Source of the DNA: JADJYF01 sp965278995
GTDB lineage: Bacteria > Pseudomonadota > Gammaproteobacteria > Ga0077536
Direction of reading: 5' to 3'
Assembly (NCBI GenBank): GCA_965278995.1
Contig: OZ257136.1
Span: forward strand, 5,518,001 to 5,582,000
DNA length: 64,000 nt
The position numbers and the translations under genes are program-made. Shown one piece after another: positions 51,989 through 61,499 of this stretch (position 1 is its first letter; every line of letters begins with the position of its first letter). The notes beneath the pieces are model-generated. The model was not told the DNA's origin. It made no database searches and saw only the letters and a program-made list of their open reading frames with translations.

Positions 51989-52081
51989 AAGGCCTCATCA
52001 GTTACACAAAGCTCTGGACAGGCCGACAGATAGATTGCCATTCTGTCGCCCATGGACGGCTTCGCCGTCGTCGGAGCATCC

Positions 52082-53647
52082 ATGACAACGAGGCGGCAGT
52101 TCCTCGAGCGGGTCGCGCTGGCCGGTGGTTTCAGTGCCGCTTATGCGTCGATGCGTGCGCTCGGGATGACGGGCGACGCCGGCCCTGCTGTGCCGCTGCA
52201 TATTGCGCGCGCCCGACCGGGAACTCGCGTCGCGATTCTGGGCGCTGGCATGGCCGGTCTTGTGTCGGCCTGGGAACTCGCTCAGGCTGGTTATGACGTC
52301 ACCGTGCTGGAAGCCCGTTCACGTGTCGGCGGCAGGAACTGGAGCGTGCGGCGTGGTACGCGCATCGAGATGACTGACGGCAGCGTGCAGACCTGCGCGT
52401 TCGCCGACGGCGAATATTTCAATGCCGGCCCGGCGCGACTGCCGAGTCACCACCAGACGATACTGGGCTACTGCCGACAGTTCGGCGTACCGCTCGAAGC
52501 CGAAGTCAACCTGAGTCGCAGCGCGTTCATGCGCTCGGACAAAGTCCACGGCGGGGCGCCCTTTCGTATCAGCCAGGCGATGAGCGATACACGCGGGCAT
52601 CTGACTGAGTTGCTGACCAAAGCCATCAATCGCGGGCGACTCGACGATCAACTGACGCTGGACGATCGCGACCGCATGGTTGCATTCCTCAAGCTGTACG
52701 GCGACCTGAACCGGGACGGCGAGTATCGTGGCTCCACGCGTGCCGGGTATAAAATCACGCCGGGTGCTTTCGATCGCAAAGGGGTCGCGGTCGATCCCTT
52801 GTCGATGCACGAGTTGCTCGATGCCGACCTGTGGATTGCCGTCATGTTCGACGAATTCGTCGACTGGCATGCGACGATGTTGCAGCCGGTAGGCGGGATG
52901 GACCGTATTCCGCTCGCTTTCGAGTCACGCCTTGGCACCGTGATCCAACGGGAGCGGGAGGTACTCGCATTGCGCAGCAACCAGCGCGGCGTCACCATCA
53001 CCCATGCCGGCACTGGCGGCGGCGATACGGCGACACTGGAAGCGGACTACGTCATCTGCACACTGCCATTCAATATCCTGGCCGGTATCGACACCGACTT
53101 CTCTGCGCCGGTAAAGAGCGCATTAACCAGGGTCAAATACGACCATTCGCTCAAAGTAGCGTTCGAGGCGCCGCGGTTCTGGGAGGCGCAGCAGATTTTT
53201 GGCGGCATCTCTTACGTCAAGAACGATACAGGTCTGATCTGGTACCCAAGTCACGGCTTTCAGGCGCCCTCCGGCATTGTCGTCGGCGCTTATGCCAATG
53301 GCGAGGCGGCGGTTCGTCTCGGGGGCCAGCCGCTGGTCGAACGCATCGCGGCAGCCAGCACCGCGATTGAACAGGTGCATCCCGGTTGCGGTCGCTTGCT
53401 GACCAACGGAATCAACGTGACCTGGAACCAGATCCCGTACAGTCTGGGGCCGTGGGTTCGCGAATGGGAAGGTCCAGACGGCAATTCGCCGGAGGATTAC
53501 AAGCTGCTCAATCAAGCCGACGGCCGCGTCTATTTTGCGACCGCCAATCTGAGCCAGACACCCGGTTGGCAGGAAGGCGCCGCGCTGTCAGCCCATCGCG
53601 CACTAGACATGTTGACTCAGCGTGCCGCCAGCGGCGGCGATGCTTAA
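52082..53647 (+). CDS. Tat-exported flavin amine oxidase
   Basis: A 521-residue FAD enzyme of the amine oxidase/L-amino-acid oxidase family. The N-terminus TTRRQFLERVALAGG is a Tat-type signal. The FAD Rossmann segment includes GAGMAG (54-59) and VLEARSRVGGRNWS, and a C-terminal block with FATANLSQTPGWQEGAAL is intact. ATG 52082 is preferred over 52052 because the twin arginine then falls near the N-terminus. It oxidises a primary amine to an imine plus H2O2, here in the periplasm. A signal-bearing RidA follows 38 bases later, suggesting they act as a pair on imines. Confidence 0.88.
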   Translation: MTTRRQFLERVALAGGFSAAYASMRALGMTGDAGPAVPLHIARARPGTRVAILGAGMAGLVSAWELAQAGYDVTVLEARSRVGGRNWSVRRGTRIEMTDGSVQTCAFADGEYFNAGPARLPSHHQTILGYCRQFGVPLEAEVNLSRSAFMRSDKVHGGAPFRISQAMSDTRGHLTELLTKAINRGRLDDQLTLDDRDRMVAFLKLYGDLNRDGEYRGSTRAGYKITPGAFDRKGVAVDPLSMHELLDADLWIAVMFDEFVDWHATMLQPVGGMDRIPLAFESRLGTVIQREREVLALRSNQRGVTITHAGTGGGDTATLEADYVICTLPFNILAGIDTDFSAPVKSALTRVKYDHSLKVAFEAPRFWEAQQIFGGISYVKNDTGLIWYPSHGFQAPSGIVVGAYANGEAAVRLGGQPLVERIAAASTAIEQVHPGCGRLLTNGINVTWNQIPYSLGPWVREWEGPDGNSPEDYKLLNQADGRVYFATANLSQTPGWQEGAALSAHRALDMLTQRAASGGDA

Positions 53648-53685
53648 GCCCAGGGTTCTTAACACCATGAAGAGGAGTAGACGAG

Positions 53686-54207
53686 ATGCTGAATAGCAGG
53701 CTGTTGCGGGTTGCCATCGGGGCGATGGGCGTGTTGCAGGGTTTGCTGGTCTGTGCAAACGCGTCGGCGGACGACGTCATCCGCACGCCATTGGCGGATA
53801 ACAATCCCTTTCCGATTTCCGCCGCAGTGACCGTGCGTGGCGATCTCGATACGGTATACGTCAGCGGCGCGCTGCCGAGCGTCATCGACAAAGAGGCACC
53901 CAAAGGGAGTCTGGCTGCCTATGGCAACATGGAAACGCAAACCGTCAGCACACTGACGTCAATCAAAGGCACGCTTGCGCGGCTCGGTCTCGACTTGAGC
54001 AACGTAGTGAAAATGACCGTATTCCTGGTCGGCGATCCGGCCAACGGCAACAAAGTCGATTTTGCCGGCATGATGGCGGGCTATACGCAGTTCTTTGGCA
54101 CCGCTGAGCAACCCAACAAACCGGCACGCAGCGCCGTGCAGGTCGCGGCGCTGGTTGTGCCGGGCGCGCTGGTCGAAATAGAAGTGATTGCGGTCAAGCC
54201 CCGCTGA
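53686..54207 (+). CDS. Periplasmic RidA-family protein
   Basis: A 173-residue protein with a Sec signal peptide (cleavage near ANASA) and a RidA/YjgF core. The active-site arginine is Arg148 in PARSAVQVA, and the late VEIEVIA with Glu164/166 completes the imine deaminase signature. Canonical RidA proteins are cytosolic trimers of ~130 residues that hydrolyse reactive imines. Export, and the position 38 bases after an exported amine oxidase, suggest scavenging of the oxidase's imine product in the periplasm. Confidence 0.9.
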   Translation: MLNSRLLRVAIGAMGVLQGLLVCANASADDVIRTPLADNNPFPISAAVTVRGDLDTVYVSGALPSVIDKEAPKGSLAAYGNMETQTVSTLTSIKGTLARLGLDLSNVVKMTVFLVGDPANGNKVDFAGMMAGYTQFFGTAEQPNKPARSAVQVAALVVPGALVEIEVIAVKPR

Positions 54208-54292
54208 AAAACGACCGCGCTCGGCATGACGTCTTTGCGCGCCCGTGAGGCCGTGTCCTGCCTTCGTTCGCGAAACGTATACCACAAGCATG

Positions 54293-55786
54293 CTAGGGCG
54301 AAGGGGCAGCGTCAGCGCCCCGAAGCCCAGCGACATCGCGGACCAGTTCGTGCAGCAACACCGTGGCTCTCGCCAGATCCGCACTGGCGATGCGTTCGTC
54401 CCGGCCATGGACCCGCTCGGTTTCTGCCATGGGCAGATGCAGTGGCATGAAACCGTAGCAGGTGATGCCTTTGGCGCGAAAGGTATTGCAATCGGTAAAG
54501 CCACCGATGAAATTCGGCGTCACGTGCGCGCTCGGTTCATGCCGCTGAACCAGCGCAGTGATGGCTCTGAACAGCTCGGTGTCCAGCGGCGAGGAATGAC
54601 CGGAAGACGACAGCAGAGATTCGATTTGCACGTCGGGCTCGTTCATCACACGCGTGATTTCAGCGATGACTTTTTGCGGCTCCTGGCCCGGCAGCAGTCG
54701 CAGATCGAGGACTGCCGTGGCCTGTGCCGGATAGACATTCTCCTTGGTGCTGCCGCTCAGCATGGTAATCGCGAGCGTGTTGCGAACCATCACGGCGTTG
54801 CGTGGTTCACTCAGGAATTCGGCGCGAAACGCCGGTAACTCGAGCGCCCGGGCCAGATCGCGATAATTCGCGCGTTTCTCCGCCGGCATGTCTTCGGCCC
54901 GTTGCGTGAAGACCAGCTGCACTTCCGGCGCCACCGTGATCGGGAACTCGAACTGCTCGAGGCGCGCAAGTGCCCGGACCAGACGATGCGTGGCTGCTTC
55001 GGGCTTCGGCATCGAGGCATGACCGGCCGGTCCGCTCGCGGTCAGTTTCAACCACAGCGGCACTTTCTGCGCGAACTCGACCGCATAGAGCATGTGGCCA
55101 TCGTCGAACTGCAGCATCGCACCGCCCTCGTTCAGGGCGAACTCGACGTCCTGCAACTGAGCGAAATGCGTGGCCATCATTTCGCGAGCGCCGAGGCCAC
55201 CGCCTTGCTCTTCGTCGGCGACTGCGAGCAGAACGACGTCGCGGGCCAGCGGCAGATTAAGCCGTTTCAACATCACCACTGCGAGCAGTTCCATGATGCC
55301 TGGCCCCTTGTTGTCGAGCGTGCCGCGGCCCCATACATAGCCGTCGCGGACCTCGGCGCCAAAAGGTGCCGCAGTCCATTCTCCGGCGACAGCCGGTACG
55401 ACATCCATGTGATGCACCAGCATCAATGCTTTGCGACTCCCGTCACCGCGTAGACGTGCATAAAGATTGGCTCGCCCCGGCGCGACTTCGAACACGCTCG
55501 CCTCGATACCCTCGCCGGCGAGAAAAGCGGCGAGAAAGCGCGCGGCCGCGAGTTCGTTACCGGGCGGATTGGTCGTGTCGATCTGAACATAGTGTCGAAG
55601 CAGGCACACTGCTTCCGCTTCGATTGCCGCTGGCGCCAAGGTCATGGCGCGCGGGCATTGCGGCGCGGCGGCGGCGATCGGACCCGTATCGACACCGGCT
55701 ACAAAGCCACCTGGCGCGGCATGCGTCGTAACGGTCGCGAGGCAGAGAGAAAGCGCGGACAGAAGGCCGCACAGGCGTTGTTTCAT
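54293..55786 (-). CDS. Exported M20-family metallopeptidase
   Basis: From ATG 55786 the protein has 497 residues with a Sec signal peptide (to about 23). The zinc-ligand motifs are intact: HMDVVP (H126, D128), TLDNKG (D158), and the catalytic EE pair (E192/E193) followed by a GGGLGA segment. It probably releases amino acids from peptides or N-acyl compounds in the periplasm. The intact set contrasts with the degenerate M20-like protein at 23.9 kb. It converges with the RidA gene. Confidence 0.9.
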   Translation of the reverse strand: MKQRLCGLLSALSLCLATVTTHAAPGGFVAGVDTGPIAAAAPQCPRAMTLAPAAIEAEAVCLLRHYVQIDTTNPPGNELAAARFLAAFLAGEGIEASVFEVAPGRANLYARLRGDGSRKALMLVHHMDVVPAVAGEWTAAPFGAEVRDGYVWGRGTLDNKGPGIMELLAVVMLKRLNLPLARDVVLLAVADEEQGGGLGAREMMATHFAQLQDVEFALNEGGAMLQFDDGHMLYAVEFAQKVPLWLKLTASGPAGHASMPKPEAATHRLVRALARLEQFEFPITVAPEVQLVFTQRAEDMPAEKRANYRDLARALELPAFRAEFLSEPRNAVMVRNTLAITMLSGSTKENVYPAQATAVLDLRLLPGQEPQKVIAEITRVMNEPDVQIESLLSSSGHSSPLDTELFRAITALVQRHEPSAHVTPNFIGGFTDCNTFRAKGITCYGFMPLHLPMAETERVHGRDERIASADLARATVLLHELVRDVAGLRGADAAPSP

Positions 55787-55804
55787 CGGCCACAGTCTAC
55801 ACAA

Positions 55805-56455
55805 CTACCGGGCGTGGCGACGTTGTCGCGCGAGCACCTGCTGCAGATACCCCAGACCAAGTTCGAACAGTTCATGCCGCAAGGCGTCCAGCATGGCGCC
55901 ATCCGCGCCGGCATCCATGACGGCGTGCACCGGGCCGGTCATCGCTGTCACGAGGACCATCGCCGGTGTTGTGAGATCGCCGAAAGTTGCATCGCTCGCG
56001 GTGCCCAGCATGTCGATTAGAGCGCGCTGCGATCGTTGGCTGGCGATTCGAGCCAGCGCATCTCCGTCGAGCTCGGCGGCCACACGATAAAGCGCAAGCG
56101 ATGCATCCAGGCGCGCCGACTTGGCATCGATATAGGCGTTGCATAACGCCGCTACCATGTTACTGACGGTCTCTCCGTGCCGTTCCAGGCAGGCGCTTTC
56201 GATCGAGGTCGCGATGGTGTCGAGATGGCGTTCGAGTACGGCGGCCAGCAGTGCCCGTTTGTTCGGGAAGTACTGGTACAGGGTGCCGACGGATACACCG
56301 GCGCGGTCGGCCACGCGGGTGGTCGTCAGTCCGTTCAGGCCACGGGCCAGCAGAAGCTGAATAGTGGCCTCAAAAATCGCGCTGACGGTAGCCGACGAGC
56401 GCCTTTGCATCGGCGTTTTCCGTGCCTTGAGGGCCATCACGCTCGCGTTTTCCAT
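55805..56455 (-). CDS. TetR-family transcriptional regulator
   Basis: From ATG 56455, 216 residues. The N-terminal helix-turn-helix contains TTTRVADRAGVSVGTLYQYFPNK. Longer in-frame starts up to 56776 would cross the divergent gene and are rejected. The rest is the ligand-binding domain. It stands divergent to an SDR gene, with an inverted repeat in the 66-base spacer, and may repress that gene and itself. Confidence 0.9.
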   Translation of the reverse strand: MENASVMALKARKTPMQRRSSATVSAIFEATIQLLLARGLNGLTTTRVADRAGVSVGTLYQYFPNKRALLAAVLERHLDTIATSIESACLERHGETVSNMVAALCNAYIDAKSARLDASLALYRVAAELDGDALARIASQRSQRALIDMLGTASDATFGDLTTPAMVLVTAMTGPVHAVMDAGADGAMLDALRHELFELGLGYLQQVLARQRRHAR

Positions 56456-56464
56456 ATGCGAATT

Positions 56465-56486
56465 CCGAAGCTGAAGAAATCTTCGG
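56465..56486. promoter_or_regulatory. TetR-type inverted repeat between TetR and SDR genes
   Basis: CCGAAG (56465-56470) and CTTCGG (56481-56486) are reverse complements with ten bases between. The site lies in the 66-base divergent spacer between TetR (start 56455) and the SDR (start 56522) and is a likely operator. Confidence 0.5.
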
Positions 56487-56521
56487 ATAATTCTCGCACC
56501 TAATGTGAGGCGAAGAACAGC

Positions 56522-57505
56522 ATGAACGATTCTGTCCCCAGCGGGCACTTGGCCCTGATCACCGGTGGCACTTCCGGTTTGGGCCTTGCGTGCGCCAAGG
56601 CGATGCTGAAGGAGTCCGCACCGGCCTGGCGTCTCATCATCGCCTCCCGCGATCGGCTCGCCGGGGCCAAAGCAGTCGTCGAACTCAATCGTCATGCAGG
56701 GCGGGATGCAGCTGAATTCGTACAACTGGATTTGGGCGATCTTAACAGCGTGCAGCGCTTCGTCAGCGCGACTCACGCGCGCGATTTATGCCTTGATGCA
56801 GTGATCTGCAATGCTGGTTTGCAATTCACTGCCGAAACACGAACTGCACAAGGTTTTGAAGCAAGTTTCGGTGTCAATCACCTCGGCCATTACGCGCTGG
56901 TGACCGCGCTGGGCAGATCCTTGCAGGCGCAGGCGCGCGTGCTCGTCGTCAGCAGCGGAACGCACGACCCCCTGAAGCGCACCGGCATTCCTGCGCCGCG
57001 CTGGGTTGAGCCACGATTTCTTGCTCAGCCGGAGCTTGACCCCTTGCATGGTTTCGAGGGCAGCGATGCACTGCGCACGGTTATGCAGCGGCGCTACAGC
57101 ACTTCGAAGCTGTGCAATCTGTATTTCGCCTACGAACTGGACCGCCGCATCCGTGCGGGAACTATCGAGCTGTCGCCCGGCATCACGGTCAACGCGTTCG
57201 ATCCTGGCTTGATGCCCGGCACCGGGCTGGTGCGTGACTACCCGGCGCCGTTACGCTTCGTGTGGCATCGCCTGCTGCCGGCGTTACGGCCACTGTTGCG
57301 TCGTGTCATGGGCGGCAATGTGCATACGCCGGCGCAATCCGGTGCAGCACTCGCCGATTTGGTGGTATCACCGCGCTGGGCTGGTGTCTCGGGTCGCTAT
57401 TTCGAAGGGCGCCACGAGATTGCGTCGTCAGACGAATCGCATGATCAGACGCGCGCTGATTCCTTGTGGACAGCAAGCGCGGCGATGGTCGCCGCGGCTC
57501 GCTAA
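56522..57505 (+). CDS. SDR-family oxidoreductase (protochlorophyllide-reductase-like)
   Basis: A 327-residue short-chain dehydrogenase. The cofactor motif is GGTSGLG, the CNAGLQ motif follows, and the catalytic pair is YSTSKLCN; the HLGHYAL segment is also typical of this retinol-dehydrogenase/protochlorophyllide-reductase-like subgroup. It probably reduces a ketone or aldehyde of a hydrophobic substrate. It is divergent from the TetR gene. Its end overlaps the convergent CAP-domain gene by 4 bases. Confidence 0.92.
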   Translation: MNDSVPSGHLALITGGTSGLGLACAKAMLKESAPAWRLIIASRDRLAGAKAVVELNRHAGRDAAEFVQLDLGDLNSVQRFVSATHARDLCLDAVICNAGLQFTAETRTAQGFEASFGVNHLGHYALVTALGRSLQAQARVLVVSSGTHDPLKRTGIPAPRWVEPRFLAQPELDPLHGFEGSDALRTVMQRRYSTSKLCNLYFAYELDRRIRAGTIELSPGITVNAFDPGLMPGTGLVRDYPAPLRFVWHRLLPALRPLLRRVMGGNVHTPAQSGAALADLVVSPRWAGVSGRYFEGRHEIASSDESHDQTRADSLWTASAAMVAAAR

Positions 57506-58263
57506 TTTCTGACCATGGCGCGCCGCGCGATACAGAACAGGCTGCAGCCGAGTGCGGCGATTGCCAGCGTGGGCAGCAGCGGTACTGGTGTCGTTGGCGG
57601 GGTGACTGCCGGCGAACAGAGCCCGCCATCCACTACGGGCAGCGCGGGTGGGCACAAGCTGCCGGCTTGGCCGGCGACATAAGGCGGCTGCCCGATGAAA
57701 TTGCCGGCTGGATTGTAATCGCAGGTAATGAATTGCGCATTGAAGAAGCCGGGTAAACCGATGACGCTTGCGCACTGCGTGATTGCACAGCCAACGCGGA
57801 GTGTGTTGGCCCAAACCATCTGCGTAAAGTGTCCACAAACCTTGCCGCTGGCACAGGTATTGGTCGAAAAGTTGTAGTCCGCTGCTTCGCCTGCCCATAG
57901 CGCAGTCGCGCTACTGGGCCCAGCGATCGCGCCGGCCCGCGGGCCGGTCGTGATGTAGATGTTCTCACCCACTCCGCCAGTGTTGGTCGAGAGCGCGGCA
58001 TAAGCCGCGTTACGGCCACCGTTGTGCGACCAGTTGCATTGATTGGTCCAGCTCTGGGCAACACTCGCCAGTGCGTCATCCCACACCAGGCGGGTCATGT
58101 TTGCACCCGTCGGAACCGCTGACGCGCGAACCTGATTGTGCGCGGCGAGCAGGGTGTTGATTTCGGTGACGGTCAGCGCGGCCAGACACTGGGTTGAACC
58201 GAACAGCGTACTGCTCGCCAGGATCAGCGCGGCAAGCGTGGGAATTCCGGGCTGGAATGGCAT
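57502..58263 (-). CDS. CAP-domain (SCP/PR-1) secreted protein with CTERM-like tail
   Basis: A 253-residue protein with a Sec signal peptide and a CAP domain: HNQVRAS, GENIYITTG and CGHFTQMVWANT give the signature motifs. After a proline/glycine-rich linker comes VPLLPTLAIAALGCSLFCIARRA, a motif, hydrophobic helix and basic end like IPTL-CTERM/PEP-CTERM tails. It is thus likely surface-anchored by a sorting enzyme. Function unknown; CAP proteins are extracellular and diverse. Confidence 0.83.
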   Translation of the reverse strand: MPFQPGIPTLAALILASSTLFGSTQCLAALTVTEINTLLAAHNQVRASAVPTGANMTRLVWDDALASVAQSWTNQCNWSHNGGRNAAYAALSTNTGGVGENIYITTGPRAGAIAGPSSATALWAGEAADYNFSTNTCASGKVCGHFTQMVWANTLRVGCAITQCASVIGLPGFFNAQFITCDYNPAGNFIGQPPYVAGQAGSLCPPALPVVDGGLCSPAVTPPTTPVPLLPTLAIAALGCSLFCIARRAMVRN

Positions 58264-58390
58264 CAGCGATCTGCTTTGTCTGGGCTATCTTGGCCGCGAA
58301 TCTAACAACTGGCTTGCCGCAAAGCTGTCGTCTGCTTCACGTACTCGAGCATCGATGGAACTGCGCCAGTGCCTCATGCCGTCGTCCATG

Positions 58391-59689
58391 TCACGATTTT
58401 CGCGGCAGTTGTGGCCAGATGAAACCGGCAGCCGGCGCATCGCTGATGCCAGCTGCGCGCGCTGCGGCTTCGCGCAACCGGTCTTTTTTGCTTTTGCGAT
58501 TCCCTTTGATGCCGCCGACATCGGGTGCCCGCGAAGACGTCTGCTCCGTTACGGCATCCGGCTCGAAGCCGGCGATCACCTCGCGTGGCAGCGCCAGCCC
58601 ATGGCGCTTTTCGATCAGCGCGAAATGCGCAGCATTGTCTGCAGTTACGAAGCTGACCGCCATGCCCGCGGCTCCGGCACGCGCGGTGCGCCCGATGCGA
58701 TGCAGGTAGTCGTCGGTGGAGCGTGGCAAATCGTAGTTCACCACCGCCGGTAGTGCGGTGATGTCGATACCGCGCGCAGCGAGATCCGTTGCAAGCAATA
58801 CCTGTACGCGCCCCGCTTTGAATTGAGCCAGGGCCTGTGTACGCGCTGTCTGGCTCAGTTCGCCATGTAGCGCAGTGGCGGCGAGACCAAGTCGGCGAAG
58901 TTTTTCGGCGACATGCTCGGTCGTATAGCGTGTCGCAGTGAATACCAGCGCGCGCGACCAGCCATGGGTCGCAAACAGATGTCGCAGTAGCTGGGTTCGC
59001 CGTGGTCGCTCGACCAGCACGGCGCGTTGCTCGATCCGTGGCGTGTTGGCAGGCGTTGCCGGCACGTCGATGCGGATGGGCGATTGCAGCAGCGCATCGG
59101 CCAGCGCATGCACTTCGCGGGGGAACGTGGCCGAGAACAGCAGATTTTGCCGTCGCGCGGGCAGCAGGGCGAGGATGCGGTCGAGCTCGTCGGCAAAGCC
59201 GAATTCGAACAGTTTGTCGGCCTCATCCAGCACCAAGGTGGCGATCGTCTGCAAACGTATCGCATTGCGTTCGTGCAAATCGAGCAGTCGCCCGGGTGTC
59301 GCGACGAGGATATCGACGCCGCCGCGTAACGCGATCATCTGCGGATTGATTGAAACACCGCCGGCAGCGGTCACGATGGTCAACCGCCGCGGCGCGAACT
59401 GCGCATAGGCATCGCATGCGGCGCCGACTTGGGCGGCAAGTTCGCGCGTCGGCACCAGGATCAGTGCCGGCATCGGGCTGCCGGCAACACCTGCCAGGCA
59501 ACGCTCGATCAGCGGCAGCGCGAAGGCGGCGGTTTTGCCCGAGCCGGTTTGCGCGCACGCCCATACGTCGCGACCCTGCAGGATGGCGGGAATGGCCGCC
59601 GTCTGGACCGGGGTTGGCGTCGCATAGCCACGCGCCGCAGCTGCGCGCAGGCCGGTAGCGGTCAAGCCGAGTGTGGCGAAATCCTGCAT
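58391..59689 (-). CDS. DEAD-box RNA helicase (RhlE-like)
   Basis: A 432-residue helicase from ATG 59689. The Q-motif region, motif I AQTGSGKT, Ia PTRELAAQ, Ib TPGRLLD, II DEAD, III SAT, V ATDLAARGIDI and VI HRIGRTARAG are all present. A short basic tail follows. It unwinds structured RNA and probably assists ribosome assembly or RNA turnover, as RhlE does. Upstream starts to 59737 are in frame but unsupported. Confidence 0.95.
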   Translation of the reverse strand: MQDFATLGLTATGLRAAAARGYATPTPVQTAAIPAILQGRDVWACAQTGSGKTAAFALPLIERCLAGVAGSPMPALILVPTRELAAQVGAACDAYAQFAPRRLTIVTAAGGVSINPQMIALRGGVDILVATPGRLLDLHERNAIRLQTIATLVLDEADKLFEFGFADELDRILALLPARRQNLLFSATFPREVHALADALLQSPIRIDVPATPANTPRIEQRAVLVERPRRTQLLRHLFATHGWSRALVFTATRYTTEHVAEKLRRLGLAATALHGELSQTARTQALAQFKAGRVQVLLATDLAARGIDITALPAVVNYDLPRSTDDYLHRIGRTARAGAAGMAVSFVTADNAAHFALIEKRHGLALPREVIAGFEPDAVTEQTSSRAPDVGGIKGNRKSKKDRLREAAARAAGISDAPAAGFIWPQLPRKS

Positions 59690-59800
59690 GGGGCTCCAGT
59701 CATGATGGCGTTGTCGCCGAGCAGCGAGCGTTGTCACCGATTACACTGGTGCGACGACGAACGACTCAAGATCAGGTCCTTATAGCCAGGGGAACACGCC

Positions 59801-60649
59801 ATGTCCACGACCATCGAGCTGACTGATACCCGCCTCAGCTACGCCAGCATTGCCGAAGCACGCACCATGACGGGCTTACGGCTGGTGTTGGGAAACTATG
59901 CGATACCCGGCCCCTGGCGGGAAGCATGCAAGAGCCTGTTTTACATCAAAGGAATTCCCTACACCGCGGTCGTCACCGGCAATGCGGGTACCAGCGATAC
60001 CACGATGGGCATGCAAGGCACGCAATCCGAGTTGATGGCCTGGACAGGGCAGTCCAGCCAACCAGTCGCGGTGTGGAATGACGAGCGCCCCCGTTCGAGC
60101 TGGATCGATCAACTGAATCTGGCTGAGCGCCTGCAACCGGCGACACCGCTCGTCCCGGCACTACTCGCTGACCGCATGCTGATGTTCGGACTGGTGAACG
60201 AAATAGCCGGGGAATACGGCCTCGGTTGGCAGAAAAGAATCCTGACTGTGCATAGCAAGATGGAACGACTCGAAGCTGGCGCAGGAGTGCGCACGTTCTT
60301 CGAATTCATGGGCGGGAAATACGGCTATACGCCAGCGCTGGCTGCCGCTGCCCCGGCGCGCATCGCTTCGATTCTGAATGCGCTGGATGCCCAGCTGACG
60401 GCGCAGAAGCAGGTCGGGCGGCAGTATCTCGTTGGCCCGGGATTATCCGCCGCCGACATCCACTGGGCAGTATTCTGCGGCTTCCTGAATCCACTGCCGC
60501 CAGCGTTGTGCCCCATGGCGAGTGCGTTCCGCGGTCCCGATCTTTATGGCAACGCTGACCCGCTCATTGCGCGCGCGCTGACGCCAGCACTGCTTGCGCA
60601 TCGGGACTTCATCTACGAACGCCATCTGGAACTGCCAGTCGTGTTTTGA
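59801..60649 (+). CDS. Glutathione S-transferase-like protein
   Basis: A 282-residue GST-fold protein: an N-terminal thioredoxin-like part after a ~35-residue extension (GNYAIPGPWREACKSLFYIKGI), SSQPVAVWNDE with the cis-proline position, and a helical domain with LSAADIHWAV. The insertion and long N-terminus set it apart from typical ~210-residue GSTs. Catalytic residue not clear. No operon partner. Related proteins occur in proteobacteria; function unknown. Confidence 0.8.
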   Translation: MSTTIELTDTRLSYASIAEARTMTGLRLVLGNYAIPGPWREACKSLFYIKGIPYTAVVTGNAGTSDTTMGMQGTQSELMAWTGQSSQPVAVWNDERPRSSWIDQLNLAERLQPATPLVPALLADRMLMFGLVNEIAGEYGLGWQKRILTVHSKMERLEAGAGVRTFFEFMGGKYGYTPALAAAAPARIASILNALDAQLTAQKQVGRQYLVGPGLSAADIHWAVFCGFLNPLPPALCPMASAFRGPDLYGNADPLIARALTPALLAHRDFIYERHLELPVVF

Positions 60650-60669
60650 GGCTGTTCCAACCGGGGTCC

Positions 60670-61350
60670 TTAGTACTGTCGGATGTACTGCCAGTCGGTG
60701 CCACGCATGATCAGCCGGTGGCGCGCGCCAGGCGTATCAACGTCACGCGTTTCATAGGCGGCGTCTTCGCCATAGACCGTGCAACGCCCACCCGCTATCG
60801 GAACGAGGCGTGGGACAAAATGCTGAACCTGCGACTGGCGTAAATGCGCGGTCAAGGCAGCAACGCTGGCCTGCGCGCTGAAGCCGAGCAGCGTGACGTA
60901 AGTTGGCGCCGGGAGATCCAGTTCGCCGGCGGCATGCAGAGCCAGGGTCGCCGCCGGCGTCAACCAGCGATGATCGATGATTTCGGAGTTGTCGATCCGC
61001 ACAGTATCGTCGCCGCTTGCCGGTGCGGCGAAAAACCAGGTCGAGAATCGCTTCGGCAATTCCACCGGCGTGGTCCAGTGCGCAAACGGCAGCATCGCGT
61101 CGGCGGTTACGGCGAGTCCGGTTTCCTCGAGTGTTTCCCGCACTGCCGCGCGCTTCGCGATCTCGAGTTCTCCACTGACCGTCAGGTCACCATCGCTGGC
61201 GTCGACCCGTCCACCAGGAAACACCCACGCACCACCGTGGAACGCAATTTTCTCGTTGCGGCGTAGCATCAGAACTTCAATGGATCCCGCACCGTCGCGA
61301 ACGACGACAACAGACGCGGATGGCTTGGCAGGTGCGGGTGCTTCGGACAT
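60670..61350 (-). CDS. NUDIX hydrolase
   Basis: A 226-residue Nudix protein from ATG 61350. The Nudix helix is RETLEETGL (71-79); the preceding GGRVD is separated from it by a longer loop than the classical box. WVFPGG contributes the phosphate-binding entry. It probably hydrolyses a nucleoside diphosphate derivative or CoA-type substrate (NUDT7/19-like), not assignable further. It lies convergent to the GST-like gene. Confidence 0.88.
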   Translation of the reverse strand: MSEAPAPAKPSASVVVVRDGAGSIEVLMLRRNEKIAFHGGAWVFPGGRVDASDGDLTVSGELEIAKRAAVRETLEETGLAVTADAMLPFAHWTTPVELPKRFSTWFFAAPASGDDTVRIDNSEIIDHRWLTPAATLALHAAGELDLPAPTYVTLLGFSAQASVAALTAHLRQSQVQHFVPRLVPIAGGRCTVYGEDAAYETRDVDTPGARHRLIMRGTDWQYIRQY

Positions 61351-61499
61351 CGGCGGAGTATATCGCAGGCAAGAGGCGAGTCTGCAAAAACCTGATTTCG
61401 AGCGCATACCTCAAATCTGGCATAGTCAAAAAATACTATTGTGATTTATCGACATTCTGCGATTAGATTGCAGCCGTAACATAAACGGACTTTTGTTTC

